Below the pieces are notes generated by a model. It saw only the letters and a list, made by a program, of their open reading frames with translations, was not told the origin of the DNA and did no database searches. Made by a program: the position numbers and the translations under genes. From Candidatus Gastranaerophilales bacterium (GTDB taxonomy: Bacteria > Cyanobacteriota > Vampirovibrionia > Gastranaerophilales > Gastranaerophilaceae), in NCBI GenBank assembly GCA_944324165.1, contig CALUVG010000016.1:1-49685 (forward strand): a DNA stretch of 49,685 nt, given 5' to 3'. Within the stretch, counting starts at the first letter, position 1. The number at the start of each line of letters is the position of its first letter. This document shows positions 32,552-40,407 of the stretch, one piece after another.

Positions 32552-32953
32552 ATGGAAACGTTAGCACAATTTGTTCAAAAGAAAAGAGATAAACTTGGCT
32601 TGTCACCATCAGGTTTGGCAAAAAAATGCAATCTTGATTTAAATACAATAGAGGAAATAGAAGCCGGTAAAGAATTGTTTCTGGCAGTAACTGTCCGTCA
32701 AAATTTAGCAAAAGGTTTGCGTTGCCATCCAGAAGAAATAAGAGTTTATGAAAAAGATATAAGTACGGATTTAGTATCACCGCAGATTATCGAAAGTTTG
32801 AAAGAATTAATATTAAAAGGTTCCGGCGGGCTAAAATGTCCGAAGTGCGGAGCCCCGCTCGTTACAAAAATTGTTCAGATGTACGATTTAGAAGATAATC
32901 TGGTTGTAGAGCCAAAAGCGCACTGTTCAAAATGTGTATTTCAAATTCATTAG
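32552..32953 (+). CDS. XRE-type HTH protein with C-terminal zinc ribbon
   Basis: In its 133 residues, the N-terminal part (about 5-65) has the Cro/XRE helix pattern: FVQKKRDKLGLSPSGLAKKC, then LDLNTIEEIEAGKE. The C-terminal part holds CPKCGAPL and a second pair HCSKC, an obvious CxxC-CxxC zinc ribbon (about 96-129). Combination of the two suggests a small DNA-binding regulator or RNA-polymerase-associated factor. Sits between the lipoproteins and tmRNA. No obvious operator was found, but its promoter is short and self-contained. Confidence 0.8.
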   Translation: METLAQFVQKKRDKLGLSPSGLAKKCNLDLNTIEEIEAGKELFLAVTVRQNLAKGLRCHPEEIRVYEKDISTDLVSPQIIESLKELILKGSGGLKCPKCGAPLVTKIVQMYDLEDNLVVEPKAHCSKCVFQIH

Positions 32954-32985
32954 GGTATAAAATTTTAAATATCACTTATAAGGGC

Positions 32986-33014
32986 TTGAAATTCATAAAT
33001 AAATGAGTTATAAT
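32986..33014 (+). promoter_or_regulatory. Promoter of tmRNA
   Basis: TTGAAA (32986-32991), 17 bases, TATAAT (33009-33014). The predicted start is near 33021, so about 39 bases of 5' precursor are removed. That precursor includes a small hairpin TTGAGAT/ATCTCAA just before the mature end. Confidence 0.7.
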
Positions 33015-33059
33015 AGAAATAAGCACATTGAAAATTGAGATCATATATCTCAATATTAT

Positions 33060-33458
33060 GGGGACGTTTTGGATTTGACAGGACGTTCGGTTGAGATAAA
33101 TTGCGAGTGCGGGAGCTGTTCCCGCTTATCAACGAGCAAACTAAATTAAATGCTAAAAACAATGTAATCGAAGCAGACTTCTCTAGAGCATATGCTTTAG
33201 CAGCATAGTCTTTCCGATGAACTAGCTACTCATATTTCCCAGCTTGCCGGAGGTATGAGTCCATTATGCAAGCGGCAGTGCATTGACGACGGTAGATGCA
33301 TCAAGATAACCGTTAAAGGTTAGTGTTTCCGCAAAAAACACTTTGGATTAGTTAACAGGTTGTGATATTCCCTGCATAATCCGAGAGAATTAATATCTAC
33401 ACTCGTAGAGGTTTATCAAGATCCGTTTTGGACAGGGGTTCAACTCCCCTCGTCTCCA
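33060..33458 (+). tRNA. ssrA: Transfer-messenger RNA (tmRNA, ssrA)
   Basis: Rescues stalled ribosomes and tags the unfinished protein for proteolysis. The 5' end GGGGACGTTTTGGATTTGACAG and the 3' T-arm GGGTTCAACTCCCCTCGTCTCCA are diagnostic. GGGGACG pairs with CGTCTCC to make the acceptor stem, leaving A33458 as discriminator. CCA is not encoded. The tag frame runs 33152-33208 and reads AKNNVIEADFSRAYALAA followed by TAG; the ALAA end is the normal degradation signal. It looks like a one-piece tmRNA, about 399 bases. Pseudoknots were not modelled. A calpain-like gene on the other strand ends three bases after it. Confidence 0.95.
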
Positions 33459-33460
33459 GT

Positions 33461-34198
33461 TTATATTAAATCTTTATCAAAATATCCTACTATGAATTTT
33501 AATCTTTTCATTGCTTCTTTAAAAGTAAGGGATATGCATTCCTGACATCTGTGGTCAAACAAATCTATACTCTTATCATCCGGATTTACTTTAAGGACGC
33601 TGTAACAATGGTTGTCACTCATGCCTTTTCGAAATCCGAATGTTGTCCCGACAACAAAACTATTATTCTCCGGAGTTTTACTTATTCCCTCAAAAATATC
33701 CAGACTCTCTTTCTTTTTGGATTTTAAGGTTAATCTTATTCCGCCTTCATTAATAATTATTGGTCTTTTGCCAGTAAAAATTTCTAAAAAGTTTGATGGT
33801 TTATTGAATTCAAATTCTTCATTACAATTAGGAAATCTGCATATCCACGGCTTTTTAGACGGGTCTTTACTTATAAGTTTATTCATCGCAACTTCTATTG
33901 CTTTAATAATTGGGTTATGCGGAAAATTTTTGTTAATCGGTATAGGATTTAAATATTTGTCCATATAAACAAGATCATCAGACTCTTTTTGTGAAACAAA
34001 AAAATCTTGATTTTTACCATTTATATTTCTGAATTTTACTCGAAATCCATTATCTGTGTGTGCTATATTTTCTGTTAAAATTTTTCTGCCGTTTACACTT
34101 CTGGTGAGCGCGCCTACAGATGAAACAAGATAACAGTCTTGAAAATATTGTATTGCAAATCTGAGTTTTTGTATTTCATCTAAACTGATAGGATTCAT
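33461..34198 (-). CDS. Calpain-like cysteine peptidase
   Basis: 245 residues from ATG 34198 (a TTG two codons earlier is the alternative; ribosome site weak). Near the N-terminus is YFQDCYLVSSVGALTRS with Cys22, resembling the calpain pattern Q-G-x-x-G-D-C-W. Later NHCYSVLKV has His197, where calpains have G-H-A-Y-S-V, and Asp215 in LFDHR is where calpains have Asn. That gives a complete putative Cys-His-Asp/Asn triad. No signal peptide or regulatory domains. A papain-like fold is inferred from motifs only. It could act inside the cell or be an exported effector. It abuts the tmRNA 3' end on the opposite strand. Confidence 0.65.
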   Translation of the reverse strand: MNPISLDEIQKLRFAIQYFQDCYLVSSVGALTRSVNGRKILTENIAHTDNGFRVKFRNINGKNQDFFVSQKESDDLVYMDKYLNPIPINKNFPHNPIIKAIEVAMNKLISKDPSKKPWICRFPNCNEEFEFNKPSNFLEIFTGKRPIIINEGGIRLTLKSKKKESLDIFEGISKTPENNSFVVGTTFGFRKGMSDNHCYSVLKVNPDDKSIDLFDHRCQECISLTFKEAMKRLKFIVGYFDKDLI

Positions 34199-34347
34199 AC
34201 TCAAATAAAACTTCTGAATAAAAAAGTTGCTATTTAAATAAATATATTGTTAATATTATAACCATTTACCCGCCTTTCTTACATGTTTTTCTTTTTGTGT
34301 TAATATATTCTTGTAAATAGTGGTACTTAATTATAAAGGAAGAGAAC

Positions 34348-36030
34348 ATGAAAAAACTTTCACCATTGCAAATTGAAAGATTAAAGTATCAGCCGAAATT
34401 ACCTTCCAGTCTTGCTAAAGGGATTAATTCACTGGAATTGGTAGAAGGCGATGCTACTCAATCTGTCAGAGATCAGGAACAGATTAAAGCTTTGTTTAAA
34501 AATACATATGGTAAACCGGTTGTGACTTTTAATTCAGCTTCTGCTGCTAATACATCTGGAGTTAGAAATGTCGGGGTTATTCTTTCTGGTGGTCAGGCTC
34601 CCGGCGGACATAATGTTATTGCAGGGCTTTATGATGCTCTGAAACAGGCAAATCCTGCAAATAAATTATACGGATTTTTAGGCGGTCCATCCGGTATAAT
34701 CGACGGAAAATATGTTGAATTCACAGATGAATTTATTGATGCATACAGAAATACCGGCGGATTTGATATTATTGGTTCCGGCAGAACTAAATTGGAAACT
34801 GAAGAACAGTTCCAAAAATCACTTGCCGTTTGTAAAAAATTGAATATTTCTGCCGTAGTAATTATTGGCGGCGATGATTCAAATACCAATGCCGCACTTT
34901 TGGCTGAATGGTTTGTAAAAAATGATGCAGGTATTCAAGTTATCGGATGTCCTAAAACTATTGATGGTGATTTGAAAAATGAACAAATTGAAATTTCTTT
35001 CGGATTTGATACTGCGACCAAAACTTATGCCGAATTAATCGGTAATATACAACGTGATGCAAATTCTGCTAAAAAATACTGGCACTTTATAAAAATAATG
35101 GGCAGAAGTGCTTCTCACGTTGCTCTTGAGGCTGCTTTACAAACTCAGCCAAATATAACTTTGATATCAGAAGAAGTTGAAGAAAAGAAAATGTCTCTGG
35201 AAAGTATTATCAACTATATGACTGATATTATTGTAAAACGTGCTGATATGGGTAAAAATTTCGGTATCGCAATTATTCCTGAAGGCTTGATAGAATTTAT
35301 TCCTGAAATGAAATCTATGATAGCTAATTTAAATGATATTATGGCAACTTTGGAAAATGATCCTGATTTTGTAAATGCAACAACAATCAGAGAAAAATTT
35401 GATATTGTTGAAAACAGATTAGATCCTGATAATGCAAAGGTTTATAATTCATTACCTGCGTTGATTAAAGGTCAACTGCTTGCAGACCGTGACCCTCATG
35501 GCAATGTTCAAGTTTCTAAAATTGAAACGGAAAAGTTACTTATTGAAATGATTACAACAAGACTCGATGAATTAAAATCACAGGGTGAATATATTGGTAA
35601 ATTCTCAGCACAGTCTCATTTCTTTGGATATGAAGGCAGATGTGCATTCCCTTCAAACTTTGATGCTGATTATTGCTATTCACTCGGGTTCAATGCATTT
35701 GCGTTAATAAATTTTGGTTTAACAGGCTATTTGTCATCAATAAGAAACTTGACAAAACCTGCTTCACAATGGGTAGCAGGTGGTGTACCACTTACTATGA
35801 TGATGAATATGGAAAAACGTCATGGTGAATTCAAACCTGTTATTCAAAAAGCACTTGTAAAACTTGATGGTCCTGTATTCAAAGCATTAGAAGAATGCAG
35901 AGAAGACTGGGCTTTGAATGACAGATATCTGTTCCCTGGAGCTGTACAATATTTTGGACCATGTGAAGTTTGTGATATCACAACTTGTACATTACAGTTG
36001 GAAAGAGCTAAAGAATTGGCAAGTGTATAA
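34348..36030 (+). CDS. pfp: Diphosphate-fructose-6-phosphate 1-phosphotransferase (long PPi-type PFK)
   Basis: Reversible glycolytic/gluconeogenic enzyme using pyrophosphate in place of ATP. Its 560 residues match the long plant-type PFP class, not the 320-residue [22 protein letters not shown] (76-91) forms the phosphate-binding start. IIGGDDSN (172-179) has Asp in place of the Gly of the ATP enzyme, and PKTIDGDL (202-209) has Lys/Gly where ATP-PFK has Gly/Asn. Both changes are the accepted markers for PPi use. [19 protein letters not shown] and IPEGL also match. AAGGAAG before the ATG. Monocistronic, ended by a terminator. Confidence 0.94.
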   Translation: MKKLSPLQIERLKYQPKLPSSLAKGINSLELVEGDATQSVRDQEQIKALFKNTYGKPVVTFNSASAANTSGVRNVGVILSGGQAPGGHNVIAGLYDALKQANPANKLYGFLGGPSGIIDGKYVEFTDEFIDAYRNTGGFDIIGSGRTKLETEEQFQKSLAVCKKLNISAVVIIGGDDSNTNAALLAEWFVKNDAGIQVIGCPKTIDGDLKNEQIEISFGFDTATKTYAELIGNIQRDANSAKKYWHFIKIMGRSASHVALEAALQTQPNITLISEEVEEKKMSLESIINYMTDIIVKRADMGKNFGIAIIPEGLIEFIPEMKSMIANLNDIMATLENDPDFVNATTIREKFDIVENRLDPDNAKVYNSLPALIKGQLLADRDPHGNVQVSKIETEKLLIEMITTRLDELKSQGEYIGKFSAQSHFFGYEGRCAFPSNFDADYCYSLGFNAFALINFGLTGYLSSIRNLTKPASQWVAGGVPLTMMMNMEKRHGEFKPVIQKALVKLDGPVFKALEECREDWALNDRYLFPGAVQYFGPCEVCDITTCTLQLERAKELASV

Positions 36031-36052
36031 TATACTAATTTAAAAAAATATT

Positions 36053-36081
36053 AAACGCCTTCATTATGGAGGCGTTTTTTT
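36053..36081 (+). terminator. Terminator after pfp
   Basis: AAACGCCTTC (36053-36062) with GGAGGCGTTT (36068-36077), one G-T pair, loop ATTAT, then T run to 36081. Confidence 0.88.
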
Positions 36082-36179
36082 GTTATACTTAGAGGGCAAA
36101 GAAAATATGTTAAGATTTTTTAAATCTATTTACAAGATATATCTTTAATATTAATCTATCTATTAACCAGTTAAGTAAT

Positions 36180-36208
36180 TGATTAATTATTGCTATTCTG
36201 ATTAATTA
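36180..36208 (+). promoter_or_regulatory. Two direct repeats in front of the XRE regulator
   Basis: TGATTAATTA occurs at 36180-36189 and again at 36199-36208, with 19 bases from start to start, about two helical turns. A -10-like TATTCT lies between. Suggests an operator for autoregulation by the gene that follows at 36218. Confidence 0.4.
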
Positions 36209-36217
36209 GGAGGGCAT

Positions 36218-36526
36218 ATGAATTTAAAAGAAAAGTTGGGAAAACAAATTCAAGTAATAAGAAAAAAACAACGTATTACACAGGAGCAGCTTGGTAAAAA
36301 AATAGGATTAGATCCAAAAAGCATAAGTAAGATAGAAAAAGGACGAAATTATCCTACACCTGATAATCTTGATGCTATAGCAAAAGCACTTGGTGTTTCT
36401 GTATATGAATTTTTCCTTTTTGAAGAGACTAAATCTGTTGAAATGATGAAGAGTGAAATTGTAAAAGCAATTAATAGAGATCACAAGACTTTAATGTACT
36501 TATATCACATGCTTAAAACTATGTAG
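36218..36526 (+). CDS. XRE-family HTH transcriptional regulator
   Basis: In its 102 residues, the helix-turn-helix IRKKQRITQEQLGKKIGLDPKSISKIEKGRNYPTPDNLDAIAKAL (about 14-58) is a textbook Cro/C1 domain. The C-terminal helix is charged, with LMYLYHMLK, likely for dimerisation. Very strong AGGAGGG site ahead of the ATG. Its last 27 bases overlap the 3' end of trmFO on the opposite strand. Target unknown, possibly its own promoter, given the direct repeats. Confidence 0.88.
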   Translation: MNLKEKLGKQIQVIRKKQRITQEQLGKKIGLDPKSISKIEKGRNYPTPDNLDAIAKALGVSVYEFFLFEETKSVEMMKSEIVKAINRDHKTLMYLYHMLKTM

Positions 36527-37810
36527 AAAGTCGATGGATCTTTGAGACATTTTTTCAGCCTTTAATTTCTTATTTTTACGTTCTTTCTTTGGTAATTCGA
36601 CAATATCAAGAATACCCCAGTTGGAATTAACAGGCTGAAAATTGTTATGATTTTCATCACAGATATAATTTGTTAAAGCACCGAGTACGGTCGTTTTAGG
36701 TAAAATTAATAACTCTTGATTGTTAATTAATTTTGCCATATTAATACCTGCAAGTAACCCTGTTGCTATTGATTCAGTGTAGCCTTCAGTACCGGTAATT
36801 TGACCTGCAAAAAATAGATTTTGACGCTTGCGTGTCTGTAAGGATGGCTGCAGAATTTTTGGTGAATTTATAAAGGTGTTTCTATGCATAACGCCATAAC
36901 GTACTATATTTGCATTTTCCAATCCCGGGATTGAGTGCAGAAGTTCTTTTTGACTTCCCCATTTAAGGTTCGTCTGAAAGCCGACAAGATTATACAATGT
37001 TTTAGCGGAATTATCCTGACGTAATTGAACAACCGCATAATTTTCAATACCTGTTCTTTTATCAATGAGTCCGACAGGTTTCATTGGTCCGAAACGAAGC
37101 GTGTCTACCCCGCGGGAGGCAAGAACTTCAATAGGCAGACAGCTTTCAAAGAATTTGGCATTTTTTTCAAACTCTTTCAATTCAATTTTAGGAGCGTGTA
37201 TTAAAATATCATAAAATTTTTCGTATTCTTCTTTATTCATCGGGCAGTTGATATAAGAAGCATCACCTTTGTCATAGCGGCTGGCAAAAAAAGCCTTGTC
37301 AAAATCTATACTGTCTTTTTCCACTATAGGTGCTATTGCGTCGAAAAAATGTAAATGTTCACTTTGCGTGAAATTTTTTATTGACCCGGCAAGTTTATCG
37401 CTGGTTAGAGGGCCTGATGCAATGATTACATTGCCATCGGGTATTTCAGTGACTTCTTCTCTAATAATATTAATTTCAGGTGTTTGTTCTATTTTCTCGG
37501 TAACGGTTTGTGAAAACAATTCTCTGTCTATTGCAAGAGCATTACCTGCCGGTACAGCACATTTATAGGCAATTTTAATAAGTTCACCGTCGAGAAGTTC
37601 CATTTCTTTTTTCAACAGACCGGATGCGTTGAGAATATCAGAAGACCCTAGGCTGTTAGAACACACAAATTCTGCAAATTTATCAGTTGCATGCGCCCCG
37701 GTTGTTTTAATCGGTCTCATTTCATACAAATCTACATTAATTCCGCGTTTAGCAAGCTGAAGAGCTGCTTCTGAGCCGGCGAGTCCTGCGCCTAAAATTT
37801 TAACTTTCAT
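36500..37810 (-). CDS. trmFO: Methylenetetrahydrofolate-tRNA-(uracil-54-C5)-methyltransferase TrmFO
   Basis: FAD/folate-dependent enzyme making m5U54 in the T-loop of tRNA. FAD motif GAGLAGSEAALQLAKRG (7-23), then E-M-R-P and the signature FAEFVCSNSLGS with its conserved Cys. SRGVDTLRFGPMKPVGL and the C-terminal AGQITGTEGYTESIATGLLAG are also diagnostic. The 436 residues are normal. The ATG at 37810 has no ribosome site but has a -10 six bases upstream and a -35 at 17. Overlaps the XRE gene tail to tail. Confidence 0.96.
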   Translation of the reverse strand: MKVKILGAGLAGSEAALQLAKRGINVDLYEMRPIKTTGAHATDKFAEFVCSNSLGSSDILNASGLLKKEMELLDGELIKIAYKCAVPAGNALAIDRELFSQTVTEKIEQTPEINIIREEVTEIPDGNVIIASGPLTSDKLAGSIKNFTQSEHLHFFDAIAPIVEKDSIDFDKAFFASRYDKGDASYINCPMNKEEYEKFYDILIHAPKIELKEFEKNAKFFESCLPIEVLASRGVDTLRFGPMKPVGLIDKRTGIENYAVVQLRQDNSAKTLYNLVGFQTNLKWGSQKELLHSIPGLENANIVRYGVMHRNTFINSPKILQPSLQTRKRQNLFFAGQITGTEGYTESIATGLLAGINMAKLINNQELLILPKTTVLGALTNYICDENHNNFQPVNSNWGILDIVELPKKERKNKKLKAEKMSQRSIDFLHSFKHVI

Positions 37811-37816
37811 AAGTAA

Positions 37817-37845
37817 AGTTTACCAAATCCTAAAATTCAAGTCAA
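37817..37845 (-). promoter_or_regulatory. Leaderless promoter of trmFO
   Basis: Minus strand: TTGACT (37845-37840), 17 bases, TAAACT (37822-37817) with TG extension, six bases, ATG at 37810. The clearest leaderless arrangement in the window. The rest of the 287-bp gap to 38098 is AT-rich, with a palindrome ACTTATAAGT at 38034-38043 and no gene. Confidence 0.7.
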
Positions 37846-38097
37846 TAAAAGGAATTTTTATATTGTTTTTTTTATCTAATAATAGAAATGTATTAAGAAA
37901 TATTTCATTTATTGTTATATTTGTAGTAAAAAGCTTGAAAAATGATTTTGGATTAAGTATGATAAATACACTTGTTCTTTAAATTTTTGTAAAAGTTTCG
38001 AAATATAGAAGAATAAAAATGGCAATTTATAAGACTTATAAGTTTTATATATTTATAAAGTAAATAGTAGTAGTTAGTGGAAATATAAAGTAGGGAT

Positions 38098-40242
38098 ATG
38101 TCAGTAAAAGCAATAAATACAACATTTGAGACCCAAAGAGAACATTCTTTTCAGAACAAAAATAAGAAATACAATAATAATACCCCGGCATTTACCGGAT
38201 TGGGCAACCCGATAACAATAGTCATGGATGCTATAGATAGAGGCGGTTTTGCTGCATCATTTATTGCGCAGGACGGTATCGGCATGGTTGCACCAAGAAT
38301 TTGGGAAGGGCTTAACCGTAACCGAAAACGCGAAAAAGACCCGGTGACAGGTGAAGAAACAGGCAAAAAAACTGGACCTTTGAACTGGGAATTTGCCCGT
38401 CGCGAAGCTATACGTGAAATATTAAGCGGTCCGAGTGCTTTCATTATTCCCGGCATGATGTTGTGGGGTATTAAACGGCTTTCAGGTTCCGCAAATAATG
38501 TTCATATTGATCATATCAATGCTTTAGGCAAAAGTTTTGTTAATTTTGCAGAAACTAAAGTTGCAACTAATAAAGCCGATATATTTGCTGATAGTGCAAA
38601 AACTAAAGAAGAATTTTATGAAAAAGTGTTCAAAAATGTATTATCCTCTTCTTTAGACAACAAACTTAACGGTGAAGAACTGACTCAAACAGCTAAAGAA
38701 TTCACAAAAGAGTATATGGCTGTAGAAGAAGCTCCGTCAAAAGGACTCTGGAAAACATTCCTTGGCAAAAAAGTAGACGGTTCTTCAGAAGATTTGCAGG
38801 GTGCACTTGTTGAAAAATACATGAATTTGAGAAAGAAACTCTTACCGCCTTCAATAAACGAAATGGATGCCGTAATCCCTGTTGAAGGCGCTAATAAACA
38901 AGTAAACACAAGCTTTACAAAAGTATTGTCAAGTTTAAGCGACTACTCAAACGATGTGATTAAACATTCTAAAAAATATATTGAAGAAAATGGTGCCGAT
39001 AAACTTGGTACATATATTAAAAATCTCAATCACCGTCGTGTTGGTACAAGAATTATGTCAATTGGTGCCATGTTTGCTGCAGTTGTAGGATTTTATGATC
39101 TTATTCCAAAACTCTACAACCTTGGTTTAAAACATGACCCCGGTCTTGCTGGTTTGGAAGATGAAAACGCCCAGCAGGCACAAAATTCAGCTGTAAATAA
39201 TAAACCTGCTGCTGAAAAAAATGCAAAAACAGAAAAAGCTGAAGATAATAATAAGACTGTAAACACAGATAAGACTGATAAAGACAACACAAATAAAAAA
39301 GATCCGGCATTTACCGGTGCATTCCAAACAGTCTCCCGCAAACTTGGAGAGTTTGCAAATGACAACAGCTTGGTACAAAAAGCTGTTAAGAAGTTTGAAT
39401 TTGACGGTCCGTCAATGTCAGTGCCGGCAATGTTAACATTGTTGTTTGGTTTCTGTCTGCCGCAGCGTTATAAAAATGCAAAAAGCGACAAGGAAAGAAA
39501 AGAAATTCTTGTCCGCGATATCTCCAGTTTCTCAGCGATACTATTTGGTGCACACGCACTTTCACGTCTAACGTCCGATCTTTTTGGCAAAATGTTCGGG
39601 TTAGTGCTTAACGTTAAACCGCAGGATCATGATAAATCTATGTTCCATAGAGTTAAAAATTATCTTACACCAGGTAAAGGTATAGATGTCCTGAAAGGTG
39701 CTCAAATAGATTCTAAATACAGCAACCTTGAAAATTACAAAGATCGAATTGTTGGATTTGTTGACTTTTTAGAAGACGAAAACGGTAATGCTAAAAAAGT
39801 ATTCAATATGGATAAGGGTGTTCGTGCAGAAGTTGAGACTATCCTGGGTAAACCTTTGAAGAGTGTTTCTCTGGATGAACTGAAAGCAAAACTTAAAGCC
39901 GCAGATGATGAATTGCTGCAAGGATTAGATTCACCAATGGCAAAAGCTATGAAAAATATCTATGCTAAATTTGGTCCAAATAATAAATTTATCAATATAG
40001 CGAAGACATGTAACAGTACATTTGGATTCCTGTCAACACTGGTACTTGTTCCTGCATTTATGATAGCTGTGGCCAGATACTGTGAAAACATGACCAAAAA
40101 GCAGGTTGAAGAAGAAAAAGCCGCTAAAGCTGCAGCAGCCGCTGAAAATGCAAAAAATGCTACAATGTCACATTTGAAAAACATGCTCAGCAATGTTATG
40201 CCTTCACAAAAGCCGACAATGACAGGATTTTTAAATAATTAG
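38098..40242 (+). CDS. Large lineage-specific membrane protein with two PAFTG motifs
   Basis: Unrecognised, 714 residues. It opens MSVKAINTTF and has P30-A-F-T-G34. Hydrophobic segments occur near 112-125, 318-335, 442-455, 475-490 and 660-680. A Lys/Asn/Asp/Thr-rich linker (about 355-402) follows the second one, and directly after it PAFTG occurs again (403-407). The C-terminus is Ala-rich, then MSHLKNMLSNV and a last MTGFLNN. The repeated PAFTG after each unstructured stretch hints that the motif marks the start of a module. Ribosome site AGTAGGG is close to the ATG. Layout resembles the protein at 44513. Function unknown. Confidence 0.75.
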   Translation: MSVKAINTTFETQREHSFQNKNKKYNNNTPAFTGLGNPITIVMDAIDRGGFAASFIAQDGIGMVAPRIWEGLNRNRKREKDPVTGEETGKKTGPLNWEFARREAIREILSGPSAFIIPGMMLWGIKRLSGSANNVHIDHINALGKSFVNFAETKVATNKADIFADSAKTKEEFYEKVFKNVLSSSLDNKLNGEELTQTAKEFTKEYMAVEEAPSKGLWKTFLGKKVDGSSEDLQGALVEKYMNLRKKLLPPSINEMDAVIPVEGANKQVNTSFTKVLSSLSDYSNDVIKHSKKYIEENGADKLGTYIKNLNHRRVGTRIMSIGAMFAAVVGFYDLIPKLYNLGLKHDPGLAGLEDENAQQAQNSAVNNKPAAEKNAKTEKAEDNNKTVNTDKTDKDNTNKKDPAFTGAFQTVSRKLGEFANDNSLVQKAVKKFEFDGPSMSVPAMLTLLFGFCLPQRYKNAKSDKERKEILVRDISSFSAILFGAHALSRLTSDLFGKMFGLVLNVKPQDHDKSMFHRVKNYLTPGKGIDVLKGAQIDSKYSNLENYKDRIVGFVDFLEDENGNAKKVFNMDKGVRAEVETILGKPLKSVSLDELKAKLKAADDELLQGLDSPMAKAMKNIYAKFGPNNKFINIAKTCNSTFGFLSTLVLVPAFMIAVARYCENMTKKQVEEEKAAKAAAAAENAKNATMSHLKNMLSNVMPSQKPTMTGFLNN

Positions 40243-40260
40243 TAAATAATATCGAATTAT

Positions 40261-40297
40261 AAACGGACAATATTAATAAATATTGTCCGTTTAATAA
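40261..40297 (+). terminator. Terminator-like hairpin after the 714-residue gene
   Basis: Perfect AAACGGACAATA (40261-40272) with TATTGTCCGTTT (40281-40292), loop TTAATAAA. T run is short and broken by A. Confidence 0.6.
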
Positions 40298-40335
40298 TAA
40301 AATGGGCAAATCCTGTTATAAAAAACACTGTGCGC

Positions 40336-40364
40336 CTTTACATTACAGTCCGTTTGTTTTATAT
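40336..40364 (+). promoter_or_regulatory. Promoter of pheT
   Basis: TTTACA (40336-40341), 17 bases, TATATT (40359-40364). The leader of about 37 bases carries GAGAGGGA before the ATG at 40408. Confidence 0.6.
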
Positions 40365-40407
40365 TGTAGTCATAGACTGTAAAAATTATGAGAGGGAATT
40401 ATAGAAA

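Noticed and set aside
33461-34347. Integrative element at the tmRNA 3' end
   Set aside because: No integrase gene and no second copy of the tmRNA 3' sequence were found in the flanking DNA, so an integration event is not supported beyond the gene position.
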